Shown: positions 9,886-18,792 of the stretch, in pieces | How the letters are laid out: each line of letters opens with the position of its first letter | Numbering within the stretch: the first letter of the stretch is position 1 | Assembly (NCBI GenBank): GCA_021154985.1 | Contig: JAJNQE010000107.1 | Coordinates: forward strand, 1-63,448 | DNA from: Hydrogenophaga sp. | GTDB taxonomy: Bacteria; Pseudomonadota; Gammaproteobacteria; Burkholderiales; Burkholderiaceae_C | DNA: 63,448 nucleotides | Direction: 5' to 3' | Translations under genes and position numbers: made by a program | Notes under the pieces: generated by a model | Database searches by the model: none | The model's input: only the letters and a program-made list of their open reading frames with translations | Told to the model about the DNA's origin: nothing

Positions 9886-12192
9886 ATGCCCAAGCTTTAC
9901 CTTCGCCGTGCGGTGATCACCCTGGCCGTGATGCCTGCCGCCTTCGTGGCCCCCGCCCTGCAGGCCTCGCCCTTCGATTTGCCGCCGCTGGACAGCATCG
10001 TCAACTACCAGCCCAAGCTGCCGCTGCAGGTGTTCACCGCCGACGGGGTGGAGATCGCGCAGTTCGGCACCGAGCGGCGCGAATACCTGCCGCTCTCGCG
10101 CACGCCCAAGCTGCTGCAGCAGGCGGTGTTGTCGGTGGAAGACGCACGCTTTCGCGAACACAACGGCGTGGACCCCCGGGGCATGGCGCGTGCATTGATG
10201 GCGGCGGTCACCGGTGGGCGCAAGCAGGGCGCTTCCACCATCACGCAGCAGCTGGTTCGCACCATGCTGCTCACGCGCGAGTTTTCTGCCGAGCGCAAGG
10301 CCAAGGAAATCTGGCTCGCGCTCAAGCTGGAAGACGAACTCTCCAAAGACCGCATCCTGGAGATCTACCTCAACGAGATCTTTCTGGGCCAGCGCGCCTA
10401 CGGTTTTGCAGCCGCGTCGCAAACCTACTTCGGCAAGCCGCTGGACAAGCTCTCGCTGGCCGAAACCGCCATGCTCGCGGGCCTGCCGCAGAACCCCTAC
10501 TACGCCAACCCGGTGGCCAACTTCGAGCGCGCCACGCAGCGCCAGCGCGTGGTGCTGGAGCGCATGCGCGCCACCGACGCGATCACCGACGCGCAACTCG
10601 CCGCTGCGCGCGCCGAGAAGCTCGTGCTGCGCACGCCGGGCCTGCGCAGCGTGCACGCGGCCCACGTGGCCGAAATGGCGCGCCGTGCGGTGGTGGAACG
10701 CTTCGGCACCGAGGCCTACTCCAACGGCTTGCGTGTCACCACCTCCCTGCGCGCCGCCGACCAGCGCGCCGCCCACGCCGCCGTGCAGCGCGGGGTACTG
10801 GCGCTTGATCGACGCGGCGCCTGGCGCGGGCCGGAAGACATGGAATCGCTGCCCTCGGGAAGCGGTGCAGAAGTGGAACGCGCCGCCGCCGAAGCCTTGA
10901 AGGACCACCGCGACGACGAGACCCTGCGCGTGGGCATCGTGCTCGCGGCCAGCCCCAAGGCGATGCAGGTGCAGTTGGCCAGCGGCGAGCGCGTCACGCT
11001 GCAGGGCGAAGGCTTGCGCTGGGCGCAGAAGGGCCTGGACCCCAAGGCCAAAGCTCCTCTGAAAATCGTGCGCGGTGCCATCGTGAGGGTGGTGAGCGCG
11101 GGCAAGGTCAAGGGCAAAACGACCTGGGCCATTTCGCAGTGGCCCGAGGCCGAAGCCGCGCTGGTGGCCATGGACAGCCACACAGGCCGTGTGCGCGCGC
11201 TGGTGGGTGGTTTTGACTTCACGAAGCAGCCGTTCAACCACGTCACCCAGGGCTGGCGCCAACCGGGCTCGGCGCTCAAGCCGCTGCTGTACTCGGCTGC
11301 GCTTGAAGCGCGCGTGATGCCTCGCACGCTGGTCGACGACCTGCCGTTCACCGCGCCCAACGGCTGGAGCCCCACCAACAGCAACGGACAATACGCCGGT
11401 CCGATCACGTTGCGGCAAGCGCTTGCGCAGTCCAGCAATATCGCCAGCGTGCGCGTGCTGCAGCACACCGGCACACAAGCCGCGCGCGACTGGACCGCCC
11501 GCTTCGGCCTGGACCCCGCGCGCCAGCCCAACGACCTCACGCTGGCCCTGGGTACCGGCAGCGTCACGCCGCTGCAGATGGCGCAGGCCTACGCCACAGT
11601 GGCCAACGGCGGCTGGAAGGTGGCGCCGGTGGTGGTGGAGAAGATCACCGATGCACAGGGCAAGGTGCTGTTTGAGGCGCCCCCGCCCGAGCCACTCACG
11701 GAGAGCAACCGCGTCATTCCAGCGCGCAACGCCTTCGTGATGTCCAGCCTGCTCAACGAAGTGACGCGCAGCGGCACGGCCGCGCGCGCACAGGCCACAC
11801 TCAAGCGGCCCGACATCTACGGCAAGACCGGTACCACCAACGACGCCGTCGACGCCTGGTTCGCCGGCTACCAGCCCAGCCTGGCCACCGCCGTGTGGGT
11901 GGGCTACGACAAGCCGCGCAGCCTGGGTGGTGGGGAGTCGGGCGGGCGCATCGCACTGCCGATCTGGATCGATTACATGGCCTCGGCGCTCAAGGGCACG
12001 CCGGTGGCGCAACCGGCCGCGCCCGAGGGTCTGACACGCCAAGGCGAGGACTGGATCTACGCCGAGTGGCAGGGCAGCGGCTCGGTGGCGCAGATTTCCG
12101 ACGTGGGTGGCGTGCAGTACGCGCAAACACCCGGTGAAGCCATTGGAGAGGCGCTCAGCAGCTTTGGCGCGTGGCTCAGAGGAGAGCGTTGA
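9886..12192 (+). CDS. Class A penicillin-binding protein (PBP1A-like transglycosylase/transpeptidase)
   Basis: This 768-residue bifunctional peptidoglycan synthase starts with an N-terminal signal or anchor segment at about residues 9-27. The glycosyltransferase (GT51) domain shows SVEDARFREHNGVDPRG with catalytic E85, then GASTITQQLVR and EIYLNEIFLGQRAYGF. The transpeptidase domain has the active serine in PGSALKPLLY (about S461-K464), then SSN and KTGTT (about 646). The ATG at 9886 gives the normal N-terminus; open frame upstream overlaps the DUF1330 stop. No shorter form or missing catalytic residue is seen. Confidence 0.93.
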   Translation: MPKLYLRRAVITLAVMPAAFVAPALQASPFDLPPLDSIVNYQPKLPLQVFTADGVEIAQFGTERREYLPLSRTPKLLQQAVLSVEDARFREHNGVDPRGMARALMAAVTGGRKQGASTITQQLVRTMLLTREFSAERKAKEIWLALKLEDELSKDRILEIYLNEIFLGQRAYGFAAASQTYFGKPLDKLSLAETAMLAGLPQNPYYANPVANFERATQRQRVVLERMRATDAITDAQLAAARAEKLVLRTPGLRSVHAAHVAEMARRAVVERFGTEAYSNGLRVTTSLRAADQRAAHAAVQRGVLALDRRGAWRGPEDMESLPSGSGAEVERAAAEALKDHRDDETLRVGIVLAASPKAMQVQLASGERVTLQGEGLRWAQKGLDPKAKAPLKIVRGAIVRVVSAGKVKGKTTWAISQWPEAEAALVAMDSHTGRVRALVGGFDFTKQPFNHVTQGWRQPGSALKPLLYSAALEARVMPRTLVDDLPFTAPNGWSPTNSNGQYAGPITLRQALAQSSNIASVRVLQHTGTQAARDWTARFGLDPARQPNDLTLALGTGSVTPLQMAQAYATVANGGWKVAPVVVEKITDAQGKVLFEAPPPEPLTESNRVIPARNAFVMSSLLNEVTRSGTAARAQATLKRPDIYGKTGTTNDAVDAWFAGYQPSLATAVWVGYDKPRSLGGGESGGRIALPIWIDYMASALKGTPVAQPAAPEGLTRQGEDWIYAEWQGSGSVAQISDVGGVQYAQTPGEAIGEALSSFGAWLRGER

Positions 12193-12216
12193 TCCTGACG
12201 CCGCTTGCTTCGCAGA

Positions 12217-12247
12217 CAAAAAAGCCGGCTCGAAGCCGGCTTTTTTG
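12217..12247. terminator. Bidirectional intrinsic terminator
   Basis: A GCCGGCT / AGCCGGC stem (12224-12240) with a CGA loop has an A-run on the left and six T on the right. It separates the plus-strand PBP gene from the convergent minus-strand acyl-CoA operon. Confidence 0.9.
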
Positions 12248-12261
12248 TGGGCGAGGCCAGA

Positions 12262-13242
12262 TCAGGCCGCACAAATGCGTGCCTTCGCTTCCGCGTATTC
12301 GCGCTTGAAGCGCGCCACCAGATCGGCCGCCGGCACCACTTCACGGATGGCACCGATGCCCTGGCCGCAGCCCCAGATGTCTTTCCAGGCCTTGGCGGCC
12401 ACGGCGCCTTCGCTGGTGCCGAAGTTCATCTTGCTCGGGTCGCTCTGCGGCAGGTTGTCCGGGTCCATGCCGGCGTTCTGGATGCTGCCCTTGAGGTAGT
12501 TGCCGTGGATGCCGGTGTAGAAGTTGCTGTAGACGATGTCGTCGGAGTTCGACTTCGTGATCATCTCCTTGTAGCCATCCACCGCGCGCGCCTCGTCGGT
12601 GGCGATGAAGGCCGAGCCGATGTAGGCGAAGTCCGCGCCCATGGCTTGGGCGGCCAGGATGGCACCACCCGAGGAGATGGAGCCCGAGAGCGCCACCGGG
12701 CCGCCGAACCACTCGCGGATTTCCTGAATCATCGCGAAAGGGCTCTTGACGCTGGCGTGGCCGCCGGCACCGGCCGCCACCGGGATCAGGCCGTCAGCGC
12801 CCTTCTCGATCGCCTTGTGCGCGAACACGTTGTTGATCACGTCGTGCATCACCACGCCGCCCCAGCTGTGCACACCCTGGTTCACGTCTTCGCGCGCGCC
12901 CAGGCTGGTGATGATGATCGGCACCTTGTACTTGGCGCACAGCTGCATGTCGTGCTCCAGCCGGTCATTGCTCTTGTGCACGATCTGGTTGATGGCGAAC
13001 GGCGCGGCCTTGTTGTCCGGGTTGGCGGCGTCGTGCGCGGCCAGGGCTTCGGTGATCTCGGCCAGCCACTCGTCGAGCTGCGAAGCGGGGCGCGCATTGA
13101 GTGCGGGCATGGAGCCCACCACGCCAGCCTTGCACTGGGCGATGACGAGTTTGGGGTTGCTGATGATGAACAGCGGCGAGCCGATCACCGGGAACTTGAT
13201 GTTCTTGAGAACCGGGGGCAGGCTGCGGGCGGGTGCGGTCAT
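12262..13242 (-). CDS. NAD(P)H-dependent flavin oxidoreductase / nitronate monooxygenase-like protein
   Basis: This 326-residue FMN TIM-barrel protein of the 2-nitropropane dioxygenase family has LIPVAAGAGGHA and PVALSGSISSGGAILAAQAMGADFAYIGSAF, the phosphate- and flavin-binding loops. The start at 13242 has a good ggagac site; an in-frame ATG at 13281 lies inside the preceding gene. It is the last cistron of the etfB-etfA-acyl-CoA dehydrogenase operon. That context suggests a role in acyl or enoyl intermediate metabolism rather than nitroalkane detoxification, but the substrate is not readable. Confidence 0.85.
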   Translation of the reverse strand: MTAPARSLPPVLKNIKFPVIGSPLFIISNPKLVIAQCKAGVVGSMPALNARPASQLDEWLAEITEALAAHDAANPDNKAAPFAINQIVHKSNDRLEHDMQLCAKYKVPIIITSLGAREDVNQGVHSWGGVVMHDVINNVFAHKAIEKGADGLIPVAAGAGGHASVKSPFAMIQEIREWFGGPVALSGSISSGGAILAAQAMGADFAYIGSAFIATDEARAVDGYKEMITKSNSDDIVYSNFYTGIHGNYLKGSIQNAGMDPDNLPQSDPSKMNFGTSEGAVAAKAWKDIWGCGQGIGAIREVVPAADLVARFKREYAEAKARICAA

Positions 13243-13267
13243 TGGGTCTCCGTCGGGTTGTTGTGGG

Positions 13268-15058
13268 TCAGAACGATTCAATGGCCAGCGCCGTCACGGC
13301 CTCGGCGCCTTCAACGATGGCATCGCGCGCGCCAGGCGCACGGCTGAGGATGTGGTCGGCGTAGAAGCGCGCGGTGGTGATCTTGGCCTGCATGAAGGCC
13401 ACATCCTGTCCCTTGGCCGACAGGTCTTCGGCCACCATCAACGAGCGCGCGAGCTGCCAGCCGGCCATGAGGTTGCCCGCGAGCATGAGGTAGGGCACGC
13501 TGCCGGCAAACGCTGCATTGGGGTTGCTGCGCGTGTTGGCGGCGATGAACTCGACCACGTCCACGAAGGCTTCGCGCGCGGCCTTCAGGCGCTTGAGCAC
13601 CGCCTTGGCGTTGGCACTCTCTCGCTGGGCCAGCTCGGCTTCGGTCTTCTCGATCTGCGCCGCAATCGCCTTGGCGCCGGTGCCGCCGTCGCGCGCGGTT
13701 TTGCGGCCCACCAGGTCGTTGGCCTGGATGGCGGTGGTGCCTTCGTAGATGGTGAGGATCTTGGCGTCGCGGTAGTACTGCGCCGCGCCCGTTTCTTCAA
13801 TGAAGCCCATGCCGCCGTGCACCTGCACACCCAGGCTGGTGACCTCCAGGCTCATCTCGGTGCTGTAGCCCTTGACCAGCGGCACCAGGAATTCGTAGAA
13901 GGCGGCGTTCTGCTTGCGCGCATCGGCATCGGGGTGGTGGTGCGCGGCGTCGTACGCTGCAGCGGCCACGGCGGCCATGGCGCGGCAGCCTTCGGTGAAG
14001 GCACGCATGGTCATGAGCATGCGCTTCACATCGGGGTGGTGGATGATGGGCGCCGCCGCCGAGAGCGTGCCGTCCACCGGGCGGCTCTGCACGCGGTCTT
14101 TCGCGTAGCCCACGGCCTTCTGGTACGCACGCTCGGCAATGGCGATGCCCTGCACGCCCACCGCATAACGCGCGGCGTTCATCATGATGAACATGTACTC
14201 GAGGCCACGGTTTTCCTGGCCCACGAGGTAGCCGACCGCGCCGCCGTGGTCGCCATACTGCAGCACCGCAGTGGGGCTGGCCTTGATGCCCATCTTGTGT
14301 TCGATGCTGACGCAGTGCACGTCGTTGCGCGCGCCCAGCGAGCCGTCTTTGTTCACCATGAACTTGGGCACCACGAACAGGCTGATGCCCTTCACACCTT
14401 CGGGCGCGCCGGTCACGCGCGCGAGCACGAGATGCACGATGTTCTCGGCCATATCGTGCTCACCGTAGGTGATGTAGATCTTGGTACCAAAGACCTTGTA
14501 GGTGCCGTCGGGCTGCGGCTCGGCGCGGCTGCGCACGGCGGCCAGATCGCTGCCGGCCTGCGGTTCGGTGAGGTTCATGGTGCCGGTCCACTGGCCGCTC
14601 ACCAGCTTCTCCAGATACACCGCCTTGAGCTCATCGCTGCCGGCAGTGATCAGAGCTTCGATCGCGCCATCGGTCAGCAGCGGGCAGAGCGCAAAGCTCA
14701 TGTTGGCGCTGTTCAGGATTTCGCCGCAAGCCGCACCAATCGTCTTGGGCAGGCCCTGGCCACCGAAGTCCACCGGGTGCTGCAGACCCTGCCAGCCGCC
14801 TTCGGCGTACTGTTTGAAAGCCTCCTTGAAACCGGGCGTGGTCGTGACCTTGCCGTCCTTGAACGACGATGGGTTTTTGTCGCCCTCCCAGTTGAGCGGT
14901 GCGATCACGCCCTCGTTGAGCTTGGCGCACTCTTCCAGCACTGCCTGTGCGGTCTCCAGACCGGCGTCTTCAAATCCCGGCATCTGCGCGACCTGGTCGA
15001 TGCGCGCCAAGTGCTCGATGTCGAACAGCATGTCTTTGAGGGGGGCGGTGTAACTCAC
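13268..15058 (-). CDS. Acyl-CoA dehydrogenase, long three-domain type
   Basis: This 596-residue FAD enzyme oxidises an acyl-CoA and passes electrons to ETF, encoded just upstream. It has the extra N-terminal segment (MSYTAPLKDMLFDIEHL) and the C-terminal extension seen in DmdC-like and long FadE-like members. Conserved motifs are TGTMNLTEPQAGSDLAAVR (FAD/substrate), VHGGMGFIEETGAAQYYRDAKILTIYEGTTAIQ with the catalytic glutamate in YEGTT, and GIKASPTAVLQYGD. It lies 78 bases after etfA and 25 before the flavin oxidoreductase. Chain-length specificity cannot be read. Confidence 0.9.
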   Translation of the reverse strand: MSYTAPLKDMLFDIEHLARIDQVAQMPGFEDAGLETAQAVLEECAKLNEGVIAPLNWEGDKNPSSFKDGKVTTTPGFKEAFKQYAEGGWQGLQHPVDFGGQGLPKTIGAACGEILNSANMSFALCPLLTDGAIEALITAGSDELKAVYLEKLVSGQWTGTMNLTEPQAGSDLAAVRSRAEPQPDGTYKVFGTKIYITYGEHDMAENIVHLVLARVTGAPEGVKGISLFVVPKFMVNKDGSLGARNDVHCVSIEHKMGIKASPTAVLQYGDHGGAVGYLVGQENRGLEYMFIMMNAARYAVGVQGIAIAERAYQKAVGYAKDRVQSRPVDGTLSAAAPIIHHPDVKRMLMTMRAFTEGCRAMAAVAAAAYDAAHHHPDADARKQNAAFYEFLVPLVKGYSTEMSLEVTSLGVQVHGGMGFIEETGAAQYYRDAKILTIYEGTTAIQANDLVGRKTARDGGTGAKAIAAQIEKTEAELAQRESANAKAVLKRLKAAREAFVDVVEFIAANTRSNPNAAFAGSVPYLMLAGNLMAGWQLARSLMVAEDLSAKGQDVAFMQAKITTARFYADHILSRAPGARDAIVEGAEAVTALAIESF

Positions 15059-15136
15059 GGTGTTGTCTCCAGAGAATTCAGGGGTGCAGATACAACAAAG
15101 GCATCGCGAACGATGCCCTCGGGGGTTTCAGCGGGA

Positions 15137-16069
15137 TCAGAGTGCCTTGATCAGTTCAGGCACGGCCTCGAACAGATCGGCCTCCAGGCCGTAGTCGGCC
15201 ACCGAGAAGATCGGCGCCTCGGGGTCCTTGTTGATCGCCACGATGACCTTGCTGTCTTTCATGCCGGCCAGGTGCTGGATGGCACCCGAAATGCCAGCGG
15301 CCACGTAGAGCTGCGGCGCGACGATCTTGCCGGTCTGGCCCACCTGCCAGTCGTTGGGCGCGTAGCCCGCATCCACCGCAGCACGGCTGGCGCCCAGGGC
15401 GGCGCCCAGCTTGTCGGCCAGGGGCGTCATGACTTCGTTGAACTTTTCGGCGCTGCCCAGCGCGCGACCACCCGAGACGATGATCTTGGCGGCGGTGAGC
15501 TCGGGGCGGTCGCTCTTGGCGATTTCGCTGCCCATGAACTTGCTCTTGCCGTCGTCGGCAGCCGCGGCTGCGGTTTCGATGGCCGCACTGCCACCGGTGG
15601 CAGCAACGGGATCAAAGCCCGTGGTGCGCACGGTGATGACCTTGGTGGCATCCAGCGCCTGCACCGTGGCAATCGCGTTGCCGGCGTAGATGGGACGCTC
15701 GAAGGTGTCAGCGCTGATGACCTTGGTCACGTCCGACAGTTGCGCCACGTCCAGGTGGGCGGCCACGCGGGGAGCCACGTTCTTGCCGCTGGCGGTGGCG
15801 GGGAACAGGATGTGGCTGTAATTCGCTGCGATGGCCAGCACCTGCGCAGCCACGTTTTCGGCCAGGCCGTGTTCAAAACCTGGGGCGTCGGCGTGGATCA
15901 CCTTGCTCACGCCAGCGATCTGCGCAGCGGCGGCAGCGGCGGCACCCGCGTTGTGGCCAGCAATGAGCACGTGCACATCACCGCCGCATTGGGCAGCGGC
16001 AGCAACGGTGTTGAAGGTCGCGCCCTTGACGGCGGCGTTGTCGTGTTCGGCAATAACGAGTGCGGTCAT
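15137..16069 (-). CDS. etfA: Electron transfer flavoprotein alpha subunit
   Basis: This 310-residue protein binds FAD in heterodimeric ETF. It collects electrons from acyl-CoA dehydrogenases for delivery to ETF:quinone oxidoreductase. The C-terminal FAD domain shows IVSGGRALGS, VGQTGKIVAPQLYVAAGISGAIQHLAGM and VAINKDPEAPIFSVADYGL, all diagnostic. It follows etfB by 11 bases. Confidence 0.96.
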   Translation of the reverse strand: MTALVIAEHDNAAVKGATFNTVAAAAQCGGDVHVLIAGHNAGAAAAAAAQIAGVSKVIHADAPGFEHGLAENVAAQVLAIAANYSHILFPATASGKNVAPRVAAHLDVAQLSDVTKVISADTFERPIYAGNAIATVQALDATKVITVRTTGFDPVAATGGSAAIETAAAAADDGKSKFMGSEIAKSDRPELTAAKIIVSGGRALGSAEKFNEVMTPLADKLGAALGASRAAVDAGYAPNDWQVGQTGKIVAPQLYVAAGISGAIQHLAGMKDSKVIVAINKDPEAPIFSVADYGLEADLFEAVPELIKAL

Positions 16070-16080
16070 GTGTCGGTTCC

Positions 16081-16830
16081 TCAGATCACTTTGGCTTCGG
16101 TCTTCAGCTTGGCAACGAGCGTGGCCACATCGGGCACCTTGATCCCGGCGCCGCGCTTGGGCGGCTCGCTGACCTTCAGGGTCTTGATGCGCGGGGCCAC
16201 GTCAACGCCAAGGTCTTCTGGCTTGACCGTGTCGAGCTGCTTTTTCTTCGCCTTCATGATGTTGGGCAGCGTCACATAGCGCGGCTCGTTCAAACGAAGG
16301 TCGGTGGTGATGACGGCCGGCAGCGTGATGGAGAGCGTCTCCAGACCACCGTCGACCTCGCGCGTGACGGTGGCTTTGCCGTCGGCGACTTCCACCTTGC
16401 TGGCGAAGGTCGCTTGCGGCAGGCCGGCGAGTGCCGCCAGCATCTGGCCGGTCTGGTTGCAGTCGTCGTCAATCGCCTGTTTGCCCAGGATGATCAGGCC
16501 GGGCTGTTCCTTGTCGACCAGCGCTTTGAGCAGCTTGGCCACGGCCAGCGGTTGCAGTTCTTCGGTGGTCTCCACCAGGATGGCGCGGTCGGCGCCGATG
16601 GCCATGGCGGTGCGCAGGGTTTCCTGGCACTGCGTGACACCGCAGGAGACAGCGATGACTTCGGTGACCACGCCCTTCTCTTTCAGGCGAACGGCTTCTT
16701 CCACCGCGATCTCGTCAAACGGGTTCATGCTCATCTTGACGTTGGCGATGTCCACGCCCGTACCGTCGCTCTTGACGCGCACCTTGACGTTGTAATCCAC
16801 CACGCGTTTGACGGGGACGATGACCTTCAT
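16081..16830 (-). CDS. etfB: Electron transfer flavoprotein beta subunit
   Basis: This 249-residue partner of EtfA binds AMP. It begins MKVIVPVKRVVDYNVKVRVK and contains the beta-subunit signature VEEAVRLKEKGVVTEVIAVS and the recognition-loop region DLRLNEPRYVTLPNIMKAKKK. It is the first gene of the operon. A perfect palindrome and promoter-like elements lie within 180 bases upstream, so the whole operon is probably under acyl-CoA-responsive control. Confidence 0.96.
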   Translation of the reverse strand: MKVIVPVKRVVDYNVKVRVKSDGTGVDIANVKMSMNPFDEIAVEEAVRLKEKGVVTEVIAVSCGVTQCQETLRTAMAIGADRAILVETTEELQPLAVAKLLKALVDKEQPGLIILGKQAIDDDCNQTGQMLAALAGLPQATFASKVEVADGKATVTREVDGGLETLSITLPAVITTDLRLNEPRYVTLPNIMKAKKKQLDTVKPEDLGVDVAPRIKTLKVSEPPKRGAGIKVPDVATLVAKLKTEAKVI

Positions 16831-16869
16831 GTTGGGTTGCTCCTGCTGTTGTGGAAAGGGACGTGCGAA

Positions 16870-16885
16870 TTGACGTGCACGTCAA
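16870..16885. promoter_or_regulatory. Perfect 16-bp palindrome upstream of etfB (probable operator)
   Basis: TTGACGTGCACGTCAA reads identically on both strands and lies 40 bases before the etfB ATG. A TACAAT hexamer on the minus strand (16893-16898) would place a transcription start next to it. From memory, ACGT-containing palindromes of this form are used by regulators of acyl-CoA and branched-chain amino-acid breakdown (for example LiuR). No regulator gene is adjacent, so the binding protein is unknown. Confidence 0.7.
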
Positions 16886-16977
16886 CTCCAGGATTGTATG
16901 CCCCACCCCCTCCAGAGGGCGGTCAGGCGAGGGACAAATCTGGAAGCCCGAAAAAAGAACGATCGTGCTTTTTGGTG

Positions 16978-17005
16978 ATTATAGAAGAACCACCCGAACC
17001 GACAA
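16978..17005 (-). promoter_or_regulatory. Candidate sigma-70 promoter for the etfBA operon
   Basis: On the minus strand TTGTCG (17005-17000) and a perfect TATAAT (16983-16978) are separated by 16 bases. The predicted start near 16971 gives a 5' leader of about 140 bases that includes the 16-bp palindrome. It rests on sequence match only. Confidence 0.5.
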
Positions 17006-17070
17006 AGCCCTTATTTGTCGCGGCGTCCGTCAACCCGCGCCGAGATTCACCGACCGAAGGGTCGGCGAAT
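17000..17070. other. Cluster of three short hairpins in the etfB/TRAP intergenic region
   Basis: Three inverted repeats follow each other: CGACAAA/TTTGTCG (17000-17020), CGGCG/CGCCG (17021-17042) and CCGACC/GGTCGG (17050-17065, with outer ATTC/GAAT pairing). No T-run follows, so they are not clear terminators. The remainder of the 358-base gap 16831-17188 holds only the palindrome and promoter-like elements described separately. Confidence 0.35.
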
Positions 17071-17188
17071 TCGGGTAAGCCATGAGACGGCGCGCACGCG
17101 AACTCGCCTACATTGATTTCGCCGATTTGTTTATGTTGAGCAACCAATTGCCAGCACCCACTTTGCCCCCGCACACAGGAGTTTCCGC

Positions 17189-18202
17189 ATGAAGTCACGC
17201 CCCCTCGTTGCACTCGCCTTGTCGTCCACGCTGTTCGCCAGCGGCTGGGTGTCGGCGCAGACGGTGTTCACCGTCTCCAGCTGGCTGCCGCCCAGCCACA
17301 CGCTGAGCACCTCGCAAAAAACCTGGTGCGACATGCTGGAGAAAGAAAGTGCCGGCCGCATGAAGTGCAACATCCTGCCCAAGGGGGTGGTGGCGGCACC
17401 CGGCACCTTCGACGCGGTGCGCGACGGCCTGGCCGACATCTCGTACACGGTGGACGGCTACACGCCTGGACGCTTCATCAACACCCAGGTGGCCGAGTTC
17501 CCGTTTCTGGGCAACAACGCGGTGGCCACCTCGGTCGCCTACCAGCGCATCTACAGCAAACATTTCGCACCCCTGGGCGAGCACCGGGGCGTGAAGGTGC
17601 TGGCGGTGTTCACCCACGGCCCCGGCGTGATCTTCAACAGCAAGAAGCCCGTGACCTCGGCGGCTGAGGCGGGCAGCCTGAAGTTCCGCATTGGCGGCGG
17701 CAACATCAACGAACTCTCCAAAGCCATGGGATGGAACACGACGCTCAAGGCCGCGCCCGAGTCGTTCGAACTGCTGTCCACCGGCGTGATGGACGGCCCC
17801 TTCTTTCCCGACGAGTCGATCGCCTCGTTCAAGCTGAGCATGATCAAACACGCCACCGATTTCCCGGGCGGTCTGTACAACACCAGTTTCGTCTTCATGA
17901 TGAATCCGGCGAAATACAACGCGCTCTCGGCGCAAGACAAGGCCGTGGTCGACAAGCTCTCGGGCGAGCCGGCTGCGCGCATCTTCGGCGAAGGCTGGGA
18001 CAAGGTGGACGCGGCCAGCCGCGAGTTGCAGAAGGCTCAGGGCGTGGCCCGCATCACCGCCGACAAGGCATTCGTGAAAGCGGTGATGGACAAGCAGGAC
18101 TACCTGGAGACCAAGTGGGCGGCGAGTGCCCAGGTCAAGGGCCTGAAGAATCCCAAAGGCGTGTTGAGCGAATTCCGCGCGGAAATCGCCAAGGTGAAGT
18201 AA
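17189..18202 (+). CDS. TRAP transporter solute-binding protein, DctP family (second system)
   Basis: This 337-residue periplasmic protein has the signal peptide MKSRPLVALALSSTLFASGWVSA, cut before QTVFT. The mature part opens with FTVSSWLPPSHTLSTSQKTW. The substrate region GSLKFRIGGGNINELSKAMGWNTTLKAAPESFELLSTGVMDG replaces the usual sugar-acid binder pattern, so the ligand differs from that of the gntK-linked system. It is the first of three genes in dctP-dctQ-dctM order; 74 bases separate it from dctQ. The ligand is not known. Confidence 0.92.
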   Translation: MKSRPLVALALSSTLFASGWVSAQTVFTVSSWLPPSHTLSTSQKTWCDMLEKESAGRMKCNILPKGVVAAPGTFDAVRDGLADISYTVDGYTPGRFINTQVAEFPFLGNNAVATSVAYQRIYSKHFAPLGEHRGVKVLAVFTHGPGVIFNSKKPVTSAAEAGSLKFRIGGGNINELSKAMGWNTTLKAAPESFELLSTGVMDGPFFPDESIASFKLSMIKHATDFPGGLYNTSFVFMMNPAKYNALSAQDKAVVDKLSGEPAARIFGEGWDKVDAASRELQKAQGVARITADKAFVKAVMDKQDYLETKWAASAQVKGLKNPKGVLSEFRAEIAKVK

Positions 18203-18276
18203 ACCCCGGCCACCCCTGGCCATGCCGGGCCGGCTGAGCAGACTGCACAGCCGGCCTTGTCACATCAAGAACCATC

Positions 18277-18792
18277 ATGCTCAAGACGATTGACCGGGCA
18301 CTGCGCTGGTCCACCGGACTCATGGCCGCCATGGCTTTGTTTTCCCTCATGTGGCTCACGTTGGTGGACGTCACCGGCCGCAAGTTTTTCAGCCACTCGG
18401 TACCCGGCGGTCTGGAGATCACCGAGATCCTCATGGTCATCGTGATTTTTGGTGCCCTGCCCATGGTGTCGTGGCGCAGTGAACACGTGGTGTTCGATAC
18501 GCTCGACTCGCTCATTCCCGACTGGCTTCGCGACATCCAGGCGCGCGTGGTGCACCTCATCTGTGCGGTCACCTTCGGCTTTCTGGGCCGTCTCATGCTC
18601 ATGCGCGCTGAACGCTTTGCCGAGTACGGCGACACCACCGTGCACCTGCAGTTGTCGATTGCACCGGTGGCTTGGCTGATGGCTGGTTTGCTGGCTCTGA
18701 CAGGCCTGGTGCACCTGCTTTTTGTGTTCGTGAAAGCGCCGGTGGCCGAACACACTCCCCTGCCCGCTGCAGCCGACAGGGCCGCCCCATGA
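18277..18792 (+). CDS. TRAP transporter small permease, DctQ family (second system)
   Basis: This 171-residue membrane protein has four hydrophobic segments and the family pattern DVTGRKFFSHSVPGGLEITEILMV. It overlaps the dctM start by 4 bases (ATGA at 18789-18792), so the two permease subunits are translationally coupled. Confidence 0.92.
   Translation: MLKTIDRALRWSTGLMAAMALFSLMWLTLVDVTGRKFFSHSVPGGLEITEILMVIVIFGALPMVSWRSEHVVFDTLDSLIPDWLRDIQARVVHLICAVTFGFLGRLMLMRAERFAEYGDTTVHLQLSIAPVAWLMAGLLALTGLVHLLFVFVKAPVAEHTPLPAAADRAAP

Noticed and set aside
9775..12219. 814-codon open frame on the minus strand
   Set aside because: It is the complement of the class A PBP gene, with only compositional bias.
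12746..16279. 1177-codon open frame on the plus strand
   Set aside because: It lies opposite acyl-CoA dehydrogenase, etfA and etfB, which all have clear motifs; the translation resembles no protein.
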